Shown: piece by piece, positions 33,373 through 43,292 of the stretch
Layout: every line of letters starts with the position of its first letter
How positions within the stretch are numbered: the stretch's first letter is position 1
NCBI RefSeq assembly: GCF_009741265.1
Contig: NZ_WOWL01000001.1
Span: 868,001 to 932,000 of the forward strand
Source of the DNA: Pseudarthrobacter sp. GA104
Lineage (GTDB): Bacteria > Actinomycetota > Actinomycetes > Actinomycetales > Micrococcaceae
DNA: 64,000 bases
Direction: 5' to 3'
The notes under the pieces: model-generated
Database searches by the model: none
Told to the model about the DNA's origin: nothing
The model's input: the letters and a program-made list of their open reading frames with translations, nothing else
Position numbers and translations under genes: made by a program

Positions 33373-34782
33373 CTAACTGGGAGTTCGGCCCGTAATCTCA
33401 GGTTTTCCGCGGGATTCCACCCTTTGGACAGCCCCCGTTTCCGCTTCTTCACTGAGCAGGGCGGGGTTCCTGGCGGCCCGGCGCAGCTGGACCGCGGCGG
33501 CCGCGATGATCGCCACGAACAGCACGGCAAAGCCAATGACGACGGCGGCGCCGATGGCACTGTCACGCTTCGAGGGCGCCTCAGCTGCAGGCACCGTTGC
33601 TTCGGGCAGCGTGGGGACTGCGCTGGGAACGTCGGTGGTGGGCAGCGGCGCGGGAGAAGCCAGGTTTCCCCTGCGGTGGACCCTGATCCATTCGGCGATG
33701 GACCCCAGCGGGTTGCCGGTGACTTCCGGGACATCGTCCTTCAGCGCCGCCTCGGCGTTCAGCACGCCAAAGCCGTACAGCGGATCCTTCCCTGGCGCCC
33801 CGGCATCCTTGGCCGTGGACACAATCCTGTTGATCACCTGCTCTGCGCTCATGGCCGGCCACTTGGAGCGGATCAGTGCCGCCACGCCGGAAACAATGGG
33901 GGCACTGCCGGACGTTCCGGCCCATTCGGCGTAGCCACCGCCCGGAAGGCCGCCCAGCAGGTTCTCCGCCGGGGCGGCCACGCCGATACTGATGCCCTGG
34001 GAGGAGGCGTCAACGCTGGCCACGCCTTTGCGGTCCAGGCCGGCGACCGTGAGGACGCCGGGGATGGTGGCCGGAGCCCCCACCTGGATGTTGCCGCCCA
34101 CCCGGTTTCCGGCAGCCGCAACGATGACCACGTCCTTCTGCTCGGCGTAAAGGAACGCCGCATCCCAGCTCTGGGGCCACTGCGGAGTAGTGCTGCCGAG
34201 CGAGATATTGATGACCTTTGCCCCGTTGTCCACCGCCCAGCGGACAGCTTCCGGGATCTGGTCCTGGTCGCTCTTGCCGGAGGGGTTGGTGGAACCCAGC
34301 CACGTGGAGACGGAGAGGAGCTGCGCCTCGGGTGCCACGCCTACGATTCCTTCCGGGGGCAGGCCGGCCGGGCCGGGCGCCGGGCTGGGGCTGGCACTGG
34401 CCGGCTGGTGTCCGCGTCCGGCAAGCATCGTGGCCACCAGGGTGCCGTGTTCCGGCTTCACGCCCACGCTTTTCTGTCCGTCCGGCTGGCCCGAGCCGGA
34501 GGCGTCGTAGCCGCCGATCACGGCGCCCTTCAGGTCAGGGTGCTGCGCGTCAATGCCGCTGTCGATGATGGCCACCTTGACCCCCGCACCCTTGGAAACT
34601 TCCCAGGCCTTGGTGATGCCGGACTCAGGAAGCCAGTACTGCTTGTCCCGCCATTCGTCCGCGTGCGCTGCGGGAGCGGCGAAAAGGCCGGTACCCAGGC
34701 AGCAGGCAGCCAGGAGCAGGGCAAGCAGCGCTGCGGCGGCACGGCGAAGCGGGGGCGTTGCCCGTGGAATGAAGTAGTGCAT
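33373..34782 (-). CDS. S8 family serine protease, mycosin (MycP)-like
   Basis: Secreted, membrane-anchored subtilisin of 469 residues. A signal peptide (about 12-41, ALLALLLAACCLGTGLFAAPAAHA) leads to the catalytic triad: Asp in VAIIDSGIDAQHPDL (near 70-84), His in EHGTLVATMLAG (near 112-123) and Ser in AGTSGSAPIVSGVAALI (near 298-314). A single C-terminal helix (about 409-437) is followed by a short cytoplasmic tail. This is the mycosin architecture; mycosins belong to type VII secretion, yet no ESX genes are in the window. ATG at 34782 is only four bases past the ppx stop, so it is cotranscribed. Confidence 0.87.
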   Translation of the reverse strand: MHYFIPRATPPLRRAAAALLALLLAACCLGTGLFAAPAAHADEWRDKQYWLPESGITKAWEVSKGAGVKVAIIDSGIDAQHPDLKGAVIGGYDASGSGQPDGQKSVGVKPEHGTLVATMLAGRGHQPASASPSPAPGPAGLPPEGIVGVAPEAQLLSVSTWLGSTNPSGKSDQDQIPEAVRWAVDNGAKVINISLGSTTPQWPQSWDAAFLYAEQKDVVIVAAAGNRVGGNIQVGAPATIPGVLTVAGLDRKGVASVDASSQGISIGVAAPAENLLGGLPGGGYAEWAGTSGSAPIVSGVAALIRSKWPAMSAEQVINRIVSTAKDAGAPGKDPLYGFGVLNAEAALKDDVPEVTGNPLGSIAEWIRVHRRGNLASPAPLPTTDVPSAVPTLPEATVPAAEAPSKRDSAIGAAVVIGFAVLFVAIIAAAAVQLRRAARNPALLSEEAETGAVQRVESRGKPEITGRTPS

Positions 34783-34786
34783 CCGT

Positions 34787-35734
34787 TCAGCCGATGCTCA
34801 GGGCGATGCCGTCGAGGATGTCGTGCTCACTGGCGGTAGCTGTGGCGACGCGGCCGCCGGTCAGCTCCCCCAGCTGTTCCAGGATGCGCCGCCACACCAG
34901 CCCTCCGGCACCGATCACGTCGACCCGCCCGGGGTGCATGTAGGGCAGCGCGGCCCGCTCCGACCTGGTCATCTCCAGAAGGCCGGTGGAGGCCGCCCGG
35001 ACGGTTTCCAGGGGCAGTTCGGTGCCGTGGATTGCAGCCGGCGAGTACTCGGCCAGTCCGAGCGCGTGTGCGGTGATGGTGGTGATGGACCCGGCAACAC
35101 CGACGACGGCGGTGGCGCGTTCCAGCGGCACGTCGCGGCGGGCGCGGGCGATGACTGCGTCCACGTCCGCTTCGGCGTCCGCTATCTGTTGGGCAGTGGG
35201 GGGATCGTCCTGGAGGTGCCGCTCAGTAAGGCGGACGCAACCGATATCCACGGACTTTGCGGCCGTGACCCCGGCAGCCGTACCCAGGACGAACTCGGTG
35301 CTGCCGCCGCCCAGGTCCACCACCAGCACCTCGTGCCCGTCCAGGATGGGCAGCACGCTGCTGGCTCCGGCGAAGGACAAGGCGGCTTCCTCGTCGCCGG
35401 AGATCACTTCGGGCTCCACGCCAAGCAGGTCGCGGATCCCGTCCACGAAGACCTGCCGGTTGCGTGCGTCGCGGCTGGCCGAGGTTGCAACAAAACGGAC
35501 CCTGGCGGCGCCGTGGTCGCGGATGAGCGCAGCATAGTCAGCGGTTGCCGCAAACGTGCGCTCCAGCGCCTCCGGTGCCAGCTCGCCCGTTGCGTCCACC
35601 CCCTGGCCCAGCCGCACCACGCGCATTTCCCGCACCACGTCCTTGAGCGAGGTGGTGCCGTTGGTCCGTTCAACGTCGGCAATCAGGAGGCGGATGGAGT
35701 TGGTGCCGCAGTCAATGGCCGCAACGCGTGTCAC
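34787..35734 (-). CDS. ppx: Exopolyphosphatase / guanosine pentaphosphatase (Ppx/GppA family)
   Basis: Hydrolyses inorganic polyphosphate and/or pppGpp; short actinobacterial forms (315 residues here) lack the C-terminal HD domain. The ASKHA-type phosphate loop is VAAIDCGTNSIRLLIAD (near 4-20), the second acidic motif is EVISGDEEAALSFAGA, and VLVVDLGGGSTEFVLG (near 148-163) is the DxGGGS glycine loop. A Gly-rich VVGVAGSITTITA follows. GTG at 35734 overlaps the DUF501 stop by four bases (GTGA). Part of the conserved eno-divIC-DUF501-ppx order. Confidence 0.92.
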   Translation of the reverse strand: MTRVAAIDCGTNSIRLLIADVERTNGTTSLKDVVREMRVVRLGQGVDATGELAPEALERTFAATADYAALIRDHGAARVRFVATSASRDARNRQVFVDGIRDLLGVEPEVISGDEEAALSFAGASSVLPILDGHEVLVVDLGGGSTEFVLGTAAGVTAAKSVDIGCVRLTERHLQDDPPTAQQIADAEADVDAVIARARRDVPLERATAVVGVAGSITTITAHALGLAEYSPAAIHGTELPLETVRAASTGLLEMTRSERAALPYMHPGRVDVIGAGGLVWRRILEQLGELTGGRVATATASEHDILDGIALSIG

Positions 35735-36402
35735 TCCGCGGCTCCAGCCGTGTCGGCGGATTTCCGCACCGGGGCCGGCCGGCCCACGATGTCCGGCAAA
35801 CCCTGCGGCCCGTGGCGGCTCAGGTCCCTGGACGGTGCCTCGCCCGTGGTGTCCCAGGCGCCGTCGCAGTAGCACCTGTCCGCGGTCCACCATTCGGTGA
35901 TGCCGGCCAGCGCCTGGTCCCCGAGCGGGTTGACCCCGGGCCCGGCGGCCAGGGAGTGCCCCACCAGGACGTGCAGGCATTTGACGCGCGTGGGCATGCC
36001 TCCGGCGGAGATACCGTCAATCTCGGGGACAGCCCCGATGCCGGACCGCTCCCCGATGGCGTCGCGGGCCGCGAGGTAGTCTTCGTGTGCTGCGCGGTAG
36101 GCCGCGGACAGTTCTTCATCACCGGCCAGCTGCTCATTCATCTCGTTCATGACGCCTGCGGCTTCGAGCCGCGACACCGCTGAGGTGATGACCGGGTGTG
36201 TCAGGTAAAAGGTGGTGGGAAACGGAGTCCCGTTGCTGAGCCGGGGAGCCGTGGCGGCCACGAGCGGATTGCCGCAGACGCAGCGGGCAGGAATTTCCAC
36301 CACATCACGGATCGGCCGTCCCAGCTGGCGGCTCAGGACTTCAAGATCGTGCGCTGATGGTTGGCGGGATTCGTCCCGGGCGGCTGCCGTGTTGTGTTCC
36401 AC
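35731..36402 (-). CDS. DUF501 domain-containing protein
   Basis: Actinobacterial protein of unknown function (223 residues) that nearly always sits between the divIC-like gene and ppx, as here. DUF501 hallmarks are RQLGRPIRDVVEIPARCVCGNPLVAATAPRL with a Cys-x-Cys pair, PFPTTFYLTHP, and the C-terminal RVKCLHVLVGHSLAAGPGVNPLGD with a conserved Cys/His cluster, suggesting a metal or cysteine-based site. A C-terminal Arg/Pro tail is not conserved. GTG at 36402 is chosen; the next upstream start (36510) would run into the divIC gene. Overlaps ppx. Confidence 0.87.
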   Translation of the reverse strand: MEHNTAAARDESRQPSAHDLEVLSRQLGRPIRDVVEIPARCVCGNPLVAATAPRLSNGTPFPTTFYLTHPVITSAVSRLEAAGVMNEMNEQLAGDEELSAAYRAAHEDYLAARDAIGERSGIGAVPEIDGISAGGMPTRVKCLHVLVGHSLAAGPGVNPLGDQALAGITEWWTADRCYCDGAWDTTGEAPSRDLSRHGPQGLPDIVGRPAPVRKSADTAGAAE

Positions 36403-36430
36403 TGTGGCGGGCCGTCCTTCCTGTTGCGGT

Positions 36431-37090
36431 TCAGTCTGTAGCCGCGCGCGTGATGGACTCCCACAGGGAATCCACCCACGGCAGATCGGCGGGGTCTTGT
36501 GTTGCTGCACCGGCCTGGCTGCTGGTTTCTCCGGCCGGCAGATCGCTGCCGAAGACCCAGTAGCCGGTTTCTCCCGGCATAACCATGTTAATGCGGTCGC
36601 GGGCCTGCTGCTTCACGTAGTTGGGGTCCTGCCAGCGGGACACCTGCTGCCGCAGGGTGTCGCCTTCCGCCTGGCGGGCGGCAATATCGGCATTCAGCGC
36701 GTCAATCTCGGCCTTCTTGTCGAAGAAGATCTTCACTGTGGGCGCAAGCATGATGGTGATGGCAATCATCACCACGGCCAGCGCCAGCATCCGCCCGGAG
36801 AACGCCTTGGCCGGTACCGGCTGCTGGTCTTCGTCGTCTGCGGGAGCCGCCGGGCCTGCCTTGCCGTCGGTGGCGCTGCTGCCCTTGCGGCGGGCCTGTT
36901 CAGGCCCCTTGCGGGAGGCCTGGTCCCGGCGCCCGGCTGCGGTGCCGGCCGGTTGTGCGCCGGCCGCGTCTCCTGCCGTCGTGTCCTTGCCCGGGCCGAA
37001 GTCCGCGAGGATGACGTCCGCGCCCTCGGGGGCTTCCTTTGCGGCGCGGGATGGGGCGACCTTGGGAACTTTGGGACGGCGGGTAGCCAT
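36431..37090 (-). CDS. Septum formation initiator family protein (FtsB/DivIC-like)
   Basis: Bitopic cell-division protein of the divisome, working with FtsL/FtsQ-type partners. In 219 residues: a long, basic, Ala/Pro-rich cytoplasmic N-terminus (about 1-97), one transmembrane helix (about 100-122, MLALAVVMIAITIMLAPTVKIFF), a coiled coil (about 123-150, KAEIDALNADIAARQAEGDTL), then the conserved DPNYVKQQARDRINMVMPGETGYWV motif of the DivIC/FtsB family. ATG at 37090. Downstream of eno in the order common to actinobacteria; separated from it by a strong terminator, so it needs its own promoter. Confidence 0.9.
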   Translation of the reverse strand: MATRRPKVPKVAPSRAAKEAPEGADVILADFGPGKDTTAGDAAGAQPAGTAAGRRDQASRKGPEQARRKGSSATDGKAGPAAPADDEDQQPVPAKAFSGRMLALAVVMIAITIMLAPTVKIFFDKKAEIDALNADIAARQAEGDTLRQQVSRWQDPNYVKQQARDRINMVMPGETGYWVFGSDLPAGETSSQAGAATQDPADLPWVDSLWESITRAATD

Positions 37091-37159
37091 GACACTCCTG
37101 AAACGCGCAGCCTGCCTGGGCCGCCACTATCTGGGCTGAAACAAATGCTGCCGAAACAG

Positions 37160-37197
37160 CAACGGTGGCTATGGTCTTTCAACCATAGCCACCGTTG
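37160..37197 (-). terminator. Terminator after eno
   Basis: Perfect 16-bp stem (37160-37175 with 37182-37197) with a 6-base loop; on the minus strand it lies 18 bases past the eno stop and is followed by CTGTTT. Confidence 0.88.
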
Positions 37198-37214
37198 TTT
37201 GCTTTACGCGGCTA

Positions 37215-38628
<1,414 letters not shown>

Positions 38629-39294
38629 CTAACTTTGTTGGTGCTGCTGCGGGACGTGCTGCTGGTAGTTCCGCACGGCGCCGCGGAGGGCGCGCTCAGC
38701 GTCGAATCCGTTGGCGTGTGCGGCGCGTACGACGGCGAGCAGCAGCTCGCCGAGTTCTTCTTCCGTTTCCGGGATGGGAGCCTGTGCAGGCAGTTCGACG
38801 CCTGCCCTTGCCGCGCGGTCGATGGACTTCTGCGCCCTCGCGAGCGCCGGCAGGGCCAGCGGGATCCCTTCGAACGGATCCTGCCGCTCCGGCCGCTCCG
38901 CCCGCTTCACCGCATCCCACTTCTGCACGATCTCCTCGACCGTTGCGGGAAAGCTGTCCTGCAGTGAGCCGTCCGGGCGGAACACGTGCGGGTTGCGGCG
39001 GACCATCTTGGCACCCAGGCCGCGCGCGACGTCGTCGAACGTGAAGGCGCCGCGTTCCTCAGCGAGGCGGGCATGCAGGACCACCTGAAGCAGGACGTCG
39101 CCCAGCTCGCCCTGGAGCTCGACGTCGAAATCCTTCTCCGCCGGCACGCTGGCCTCGATGGTCTCGGCCACCTCGAACGCCTCTTCCAGCAGGTATTCCA
39201 CCAGGGAGGCGTGCGTCAGGGCGCCCATCCACGGGCAGTGTTCCCGCAGTTGCGCTATGACCGCCACCAGTCCTTCGGCGGGAGTTTCAGCCAA
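38629..39294 (-). CDS. mazG: MazG family nucleoside triphosphate pyrophosphohydrolase
   Basis: Hydrolyses non-canonical or excess NTPs to NMP and pyrophosphate, cleaning the nucleotide pool. In 221 residues the MazG core shows the HCPWMGALTHASLVEYLLEEAFEVAE helix and the metal motif ELGDVLLQVVLHARLAEE (ExxE...ExxD type), then FDDVARGLGAKMVRRNPHVF. It has one full domain plus a partial second repeat (EEELGELLLAVVRAAHANGFDAERALR), as usual in actinobacteria. The start is TTG at 39294, overlapping the end of add by eight bases, so the two genes are coupled. Confidence 0.9.
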   Translation of the reverse strand: MAETPAEGLVAVIAQLREHCPWMGALTHASLVEYLLEEAFEVAETIEASVPAEKDFDVELQGELGDVLLQVVLHARLAEERGAFTFDDVARGLGAKMVRRNPHVFRPDGSLQDSFPATVEEIVQKWDAVKRAERPERQDPFEGIPLALPALARAQKSIDRAARAGVELPAQAPIPETEEELGELLLAVVRAAHANGFDAERALRGAVRNYQQHVPQQHQQS

Positions 39295-40417
39295 GGTTCG
39301 CGTAGGTGTCGTTGATGTACTCCACCAGGGCTTCCTTCTCCTCGAGCGGCAGGAAGGCAGCCTCGGCCGCGTTGAGCGTCAGCTCCAGCAGGTCATCGAG
39401 GTCGTAGTCGAAGGTTTCCACCAGCAGTTCGAACTCGTCGGTCAGGGTGACACCGCTCATCAGCCGGTTGTCGGTGTTGATGGTGACGTTGAAGCCGAGC
39501 TGGTAGAGCATGTCCAGGGGATGGCTTTCGATGCCCTCGCCGAACCCGGCGATCGCACCGGTCTGGAGGTTGGAGGAGGGGCAGATTTCCAGGGCGATGC
39601 CGCGGTCGCGGATCCAGCTGGAGAGGTCGCCCAGGGTGACCAGGCCAATCGTGTCCTCTGCATCGTCGTCGAACTCCACCATGATGTCCTCGGCAATCCG
39701 GACGCCGTGTCCCAGCCGCAGGGCGCGGCCGTCCACCAGGGCGGACTGGATGCTGTCCAGCCCGGCGGCCTCGCCGGCGTGCACGGTGGCCGGGAAGTTC
39801 TGCTGGGCCAGGTAGGTGAAGGCGTCCCGGAAACGGGAAGGCAGGAAGCCGTCCTCGGCTCCGGCGATGTCGAAGCCGACTACGCCCTTGTTGCGGTGGC
39901 GGACGGCGAGTTCAGCGATCTCCTGCCCGCGGTCCGCGTGGCGCATGGCGGTGATGAGCTGGCCCACCTGGATCTCGCGTCCGCTCTCCCCTACGGCTTC
40001 GACGCCGGCTTCGAGTCCTTCCTGCACGGCCTCCACCGCCTGGTCCAGCGTGAGGCCCTTCTGGAGGTGCTGCTCGGGCGCCCACCGGACTTCGCCGTAC
40101 ACCACGCCGTCGTCAGCGAGGTCCTCAACGAACTCCTTGGCCACCCGGAACAGGCCTTCGTGGGTCTGCATGACGGCAACGGTGTGGTCAAACGTTTCCA
40201 GGTAGCGGACCAGCGAGCCGGAGTTGGCGGACTCCCGGAACCATTCGCCCAGCGCCACGGGATCGGTGGAAGGCAGCGTGTGGCCAACGGCCTCGGCCAG
40301 TTCGATGATGGTGGCCGGACGCAGTCCTCCGTCCAGGTGGTCGTGGAGGGAGACCTTCGGCAGGTTCTTCAGGTCGAAATCGATGGCAGGGGCAGCGTCA
40401 ACAATGGGCTCAGTCAC
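39287..40417 (-). CDS. add: Adenosine deaminase
   Basis: Deaminates adenosine or deoxyadenosine to inosine forms; it supports the nucleoside uptake and salvage genes at 41949-49271. The 376-residue TIM-barrel protein has zinc ligands in PKVSLHDHLDGG (near 20-31), TVHAGEAAG (near 210) with its catalytic His/Glu region, GHGVRI, and the Asp of TINTDNRLMSGVTLTDE (near 312-328). GTG at 40417 has TAAGGT exactly six bases upstream (40424-40429), indicating a leaderless transcript that continues into mazG. Adenine deaminase is a less likely alternative given the length and motifs. Confidence 0.92.
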   Translation of the reverse strand: MTEPIVDAAPAIDFDLKNLPKVSLHDHLDGGLRPATIIELAEAVGHTLPSTDPVALGEWFRESANSGSLVRYLETFDHTVAVMQTHEGLFRVAKEFVEDLADDGVVYGEVRWAPEQHLQKGLTLDQAVEAVQEGLEAGVEAVGESGREIQVGQLITAMRHADRGQEIAELAVRHRNKGVVGFDIAGAEDGFLPSRFRDAFTYLAQQNFPATVHAGEAAGLDSIQSALVDGRALRLGHGVRIAEDIMVEFDDDAEDTIGLVTLGDLSSWIRDRGIALEICPSSNLQTGAIAGFGEGIESHPLDMLYQLGFNVTINTDNRLMSGVTLTDEFELLVETFDYDLDDLLELTLNAAEAAFLPLEEKEALVEYINDTYANLG

Positions 40418-40423
40418 CTTCCC

Positions 40424-40429
40424 ACCTTA
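40424..40429 (-). promoter_or_regulatory. -10 box for leaderless add-mazG transcript
   Basis: TAAGGT on the minus strand, six bases before GTG 40417. Confidence 0.5.
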
Positions 40430-40446
40430 GGGTGGGCGGGAGTTCA

Positions 40447-40474
40447 AAGCCAGCCGCTAATTAGCGGCTGGCTT
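40447..40474 (-). terminator. Perfect palindrome overlapping the DedA stop codon
   Basis: 28-base perfect palindrome (arms 40447-40460 and 40461-40474) that includes the last codons and TAG of the DedA gene at 40457. On the minus strand it ends in TTTGAAC. Likely terminator for the nucleoside/DedA transcript. Confidence 0.7.
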
Positions 40475-41185
40475 GCCGTCCCGGGCCGCAGGAGCGAGGA
40501 TGGCCGAGCTGCCGTTACCGGGGCCCCGGGCGCCGGAGGGACCGCCGTCAAGCCACTCATCAACCTCTTCGGCGTCGTTGCGGGCAAGGTGCTTGTGCCA
40601 CCAGCGCAGGACGTGGTCGATGAGGATGCCGAGCACGATGGCGAAGACCACGGCTATGCCCGCGCTGAGCAGCGGATTGTGGTGGAGCCAGGGGAACGAA
40701 CTGGCCAGCAGGCCGATGCCAATCGAATAGCCCACCCACGTGATGCAGGCGAAGGCATCCAGCAGGAAGAAGCGCCGGTGGGCGAAGCCCGTGCTGCCGG
40801 CCACGTAGTTGACGGCCACCCGGCCCCACGGAATGTAGCGGGCAGTAAAGATCAGCACGGCGCCGCGCTTTTCGAGCTCGTAGCGGGCCCAGCCGAAGGC
40901 TTTCTGGACCTTGGGGCGGCGCATCCACTTCCACCGGTCCAGGCCAATCCGCCGTCCGAGCATAAACGCCATATTGTCCCCGGCAATGGCCCCAACCAGG
41001 GCTGTCAGGCCGAGGATCCAAAGATTGGGCTCCCCGCTGTGCCGGGAAAAGGCCGCCAGTGCCACGATCAGGGTCTCGCTGGGGACCACCATCGCGAAGC
41101 CGTCAACGAAGAAGAACACGAGCAGTATCGGGTAAATCCACCACTGACCAGCTGCATGGAGCACGGCCTCATTAATAAACTCCAC
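40457..41185 (-). CDS. DedA family membrane protein (VTT domain), copy 1
   Basis: Polytopic protein of the DedA/VTT family; recent work links bacterial members to flipping undecaprenyl phosphate or phospholipids across the membrane. In 242 residues: a membrane-dipping FVDGFAMVVPSETLIVALAAFS segment, GDNMAFMLGRRIG, and the signature FTARYIPWGRVAVNYVAGST with its conserved Arg/Gly, then three more helices. The cytoplasmic tail is Gly/Pro-rich. GTG at 41185 is chosen since AGGAG lies about 10 bases upstream; an earlier in-frame TTG at 41206 is possible. Paralogue of the gene at 41313; a palindrome overlaps its stop. Confidence 0.85.
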   Translation of the reverse strand: MEFINEAVLHAAGQWWIYPILLVFFFVDGFAMVVPSETLIVALAAFSRHSGEPNLWILGLTALVGAIAGDNMAFMLGRRIGLDRWKWMRRPKVQKAFGWARYELEKRGAVLIFTARYIPWGRVAVNYVAGSTGFAHRRFFLLDAFACITWVGYSIGIGLLASSFPWLHHNPLLSAGIAVVFAIVLGILIDHVLRWWHKHLARNDAEEVDEWLDGGPSGARGPGNGSSAILAPAARDGKPAAN

Positions 41186-41312
41186 GCGGGTCTTGCTCCT
41201 ATGCAAAATGGCATAGCCGTAAGTGGCGCAGCCAAAGCGGAAATCGTTCCTAAGTGTCCCATGGCCAAGGCGCGATTCGCTACGCCCTGGCCTTCCTGGA
41301 ACAACGCTTCAA

Positions 41313-41942
41313 CTACGCTTCCGGTTCCTTCATCCGTTCCACCATCGGAGGTCGGCGACGGAGGCGGTTGATGCCCAGGTCCACGAGGATCCCCAGCGCC
41401 ACGGCGCAGATGATGGCGATGGCGGCGCCCAAAAGGTGGTTGTCCTCGAACCACTGCCCGAAAAACAGCCCGATCCCCACGGAGTAGCCGGCCCAGAGGG
41501 TCGCGGACAGAACGGTGAGGCCGATGAAACGCACGTGGGGATAATGCGTGAAGCCCGCTGTCAGGTTCACTGCCACCCTCCCGATCGGAACGAACCTCGC
41601 CACGAGGATGAGCGAGGCCGGACGCTTCCGCAGTTCCCTGCCCGCCCACCGGAAGGCGCTCTGCATCCGGGGGTTACGCATCCACCCCCATCTCCTGGTG
41701 CCCACCTTGCGGCCGATCAGATAGGCAATGTTGTCCCCCGAGAATGCCCCCAGTGCAGCCACCAGCATCAGGACCCAGGGGTTGGGGACGTCCGCGGTGG
41801 CGGCAACGGCGGCGAGGCCCACCACCACCGACTCGCTGGGGATGGGCGGAAAGAAGCCGTCAATGACGCAGCAGGCCAGCACCAGGACCAGCACCCAAGG
41901 CTGCCCGGCTGCGGCGAGGATGAAGTCATTGATGGCCTGCAT
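41313..41942 (-). CDS. DedA family membrane protein (VTT domain), copy 2
   Basis: 209 residues with the same layout as its neighbour at 40457: CCVIDGFFPPIPSESVVVGLAAV (the first re-entrant segment with the ExP motif), GDNIAYLIGRKVG, and LILVARFVPIGRVAVNLTAGFTHYP, the DedA signature. A shorter cytoplasmic tail (RRRPPMVERMKEPEA) than copy 1. The ATG at 41942 follows the deoA stop by six bases, so it is probably transcribed with the nucleoside genes. The two copies look like an old duplication, with about half the residues the same in aligned motifs by eye. Confidence 0.86.
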   Translation of the reverse strand: MQAINDFILAAAGQPWVLVLVLACCVIDGFFPPIPSESVVVGLAAVAATADVPNPWVLMLVAALGAFSGDNIAYLIGRKVGTRRWGWMRNPRMQSAFRWAGRELRKRPASLILVARFVPIGRVAVNLTAGFTHYPHVRFIGLTVLSATLWAGYSVGIGLFFGQWFEDNHLLGAAIAIICAVALGILVDLGINRLRRRPPMVERMKEPEA

Positions 41943-41948
41943 GGATCC

Positions 41949-43292
41949 CTATGCTATTCGGTCGATGATCAGCCGCTGCGCCGGCCGCGATCCCTCGGGC
42001 GCAATGACCACTGCGTGCTCCAGCGCTTCCTTCGCCCGCGCGAACCGTTCCGGGGTGTCCGTGAGCAGCGTCATCAGGGGCTCGCCGGCCCGGACCACGG
42101 CGCCGGGCTTGGCGTGCATCCGGACCCCGGCACCGGCCTGCACGGCGTCCTCCTTGCGGGCACGGCCGGCGCCCAGGCGCCAGGCTGCAACACCGACGGC
42201 CAGGGCATCAAGTTCCACGAGCACGCCGTCCGCCGGGGCGTAGACCACCTCGGACTCCCGGGCCGCCGGAAGCTTGGCCCGCGGATCGCCGCCCTGGGCT
42301 TCGATCATGCGGTTCCAGACATCCATGGCGCGGCCGTCCTTGAGGGCGGCGGCCGGATCTGCGTCGTTCACTCCCGCCGAGGCCAGCATTTCCTCGGCGA
42401 GCCTGACGGTCAGCTCCACCACGTCCTCCGGGCCGCCGCCGGCAAGCACCTCCAAGGATTCTTCGACCTCGATGGCGTTGCCCGCGGTCAGTCCCAGCGG
42501 GGTATCCATGTTGGTGAGCAGTGCCACGGTGTTCACTCCTGCGTCCTTGCCCAGCGCCACCATGGTCTCGGCAAGCTCCCGGGCCCTGGCCTCATCCTTC
42601 ATGAAGGCGCCGCTGCCCACCTTCACGTCCAGGACCAGGGAGCCGGTCCCTTCCGCGATTTTCTTGCTCATGATGGAGGAGGCAATCAAGGGAATGGCTT
42701 CAACCGTGCCCGTGACGTCCCGCAGTGCGTACAGCTTCCGGTCCGCCGGGGCCAGGCCGGCGCCGGCGGCGCAGATCACCGCGCCCACGTCCTGGAGCTG
42801 GGCCAGGATTTCCTCATTGCTGAGGGAGGCACGCCAGCCAGGGATGGATTCAAGCTTGTCCAGGGTGCCGCCGGTGTGGCCAAGGCCCCGGCCGGAGAGC
42901 TGCGGTACGGCGACCCCGAAAACCGCAACCAACGGCGCGAGCGGCAGGGTGATCTTGTCCCCCACGCCCCCCGTGGAATGCTTGTCAGACGTGTACTTCA
43001 GGCCGCCGTCAGGCCGGCGAAGGCTGGAGAAGTCCATGCGTTCGCCGGACGCGATCATCGCAGCGGTCCACCGGGCGATCTCGGTGCGGTCCATGCCGTT
43101 GAGCAGGATGGCCATGTTCAGGGCTGCCATCTGTTCGTCCGCGATGGCGCCGCGGGTGTAGGCATCGATGGTCCAGTCGATCTGTTCCGGGCTGAGGGTG
43201 CCCTTGTCCCGCTTTACGCGGATGATGTCGACGGCGTCGAAGGGTTCGGCAATGTTGTCCACTGCGCGGGTCTCTGTCACCTTGTCAGTCAT
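41949..43292 (-). CDS. deoA: Thymidine phosphorylase
   Basis: Pyrimidine-nucleoside phosphorylase cleaving thymidine or deoxyuridine with phosphate to base plus deoxyribose 1-phosphate. The 447-residue protein has the family signature SGRGLGHTGGTLDKLE (near 116-131), the phosphate site KHSTGGVGDKITLPL (near 83-97), and KIAEGTGSLVLDVKVGSGAFMK (near 190-211). The ATG at 43292 shares one base with the cdd stop (TAATG), which means tight translational coupling. In the same transcript as the nucleoside importer and cytidine deaminase. Confidence 0.94.
   Translation of the reverse strand: MTDKVTETRAVDNIAEPFDAVDIIRVKRDKGTLSPEQIDWTIDAYTRGAIADEQMAALNMAILLNGMDRTEIARWTAAMIASGERMDFSSLRRPDGGLKYTSDKHSTGGVGDKITLPLAPLVAVFGVAVPQLSGRGLGHTGGTLDKLESIPGWRASLSNEEILAQLQDVGAVICAAGAGLAPADRKLYALRDVTGTVEAIPLIASSIMSKKIAEGTGSLVLDVKVGSGAFMKDEARARELAETMVALGKDAGVNTVALLTNMDTPLGLTAGNAIEVEESLEVLAGGGPEDVVELTVRLAEEMLASAGVNDADPAAALKDGRAMDVWNRMIEAQGGDPRAKLPAARESEVVYAPADGVLVELDALAVGVAAWRLGAGRARKEDAVQAGAGVRMHAKPGAVVRAGEPLMTLLTDTPERFARAKEALEHAVVIAPEGSRPAQRLIIDRIA

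Noticed and set aside
32111..33376. 421-codon plus-strand ORF antisense to the NADH dehydrogenase
   Set aside because: Exact shadow of the real gene; its translation is low-complexity Gly/Val/Asp-rich with no domain, as expected from GC-rich third-position bias.
33373..34782. Evidence for a type VII secretion locus
   Set aside because: Only the mycosin-like protease is present; no EccB/C/D, WXG100, PE or PPE genes in the window.
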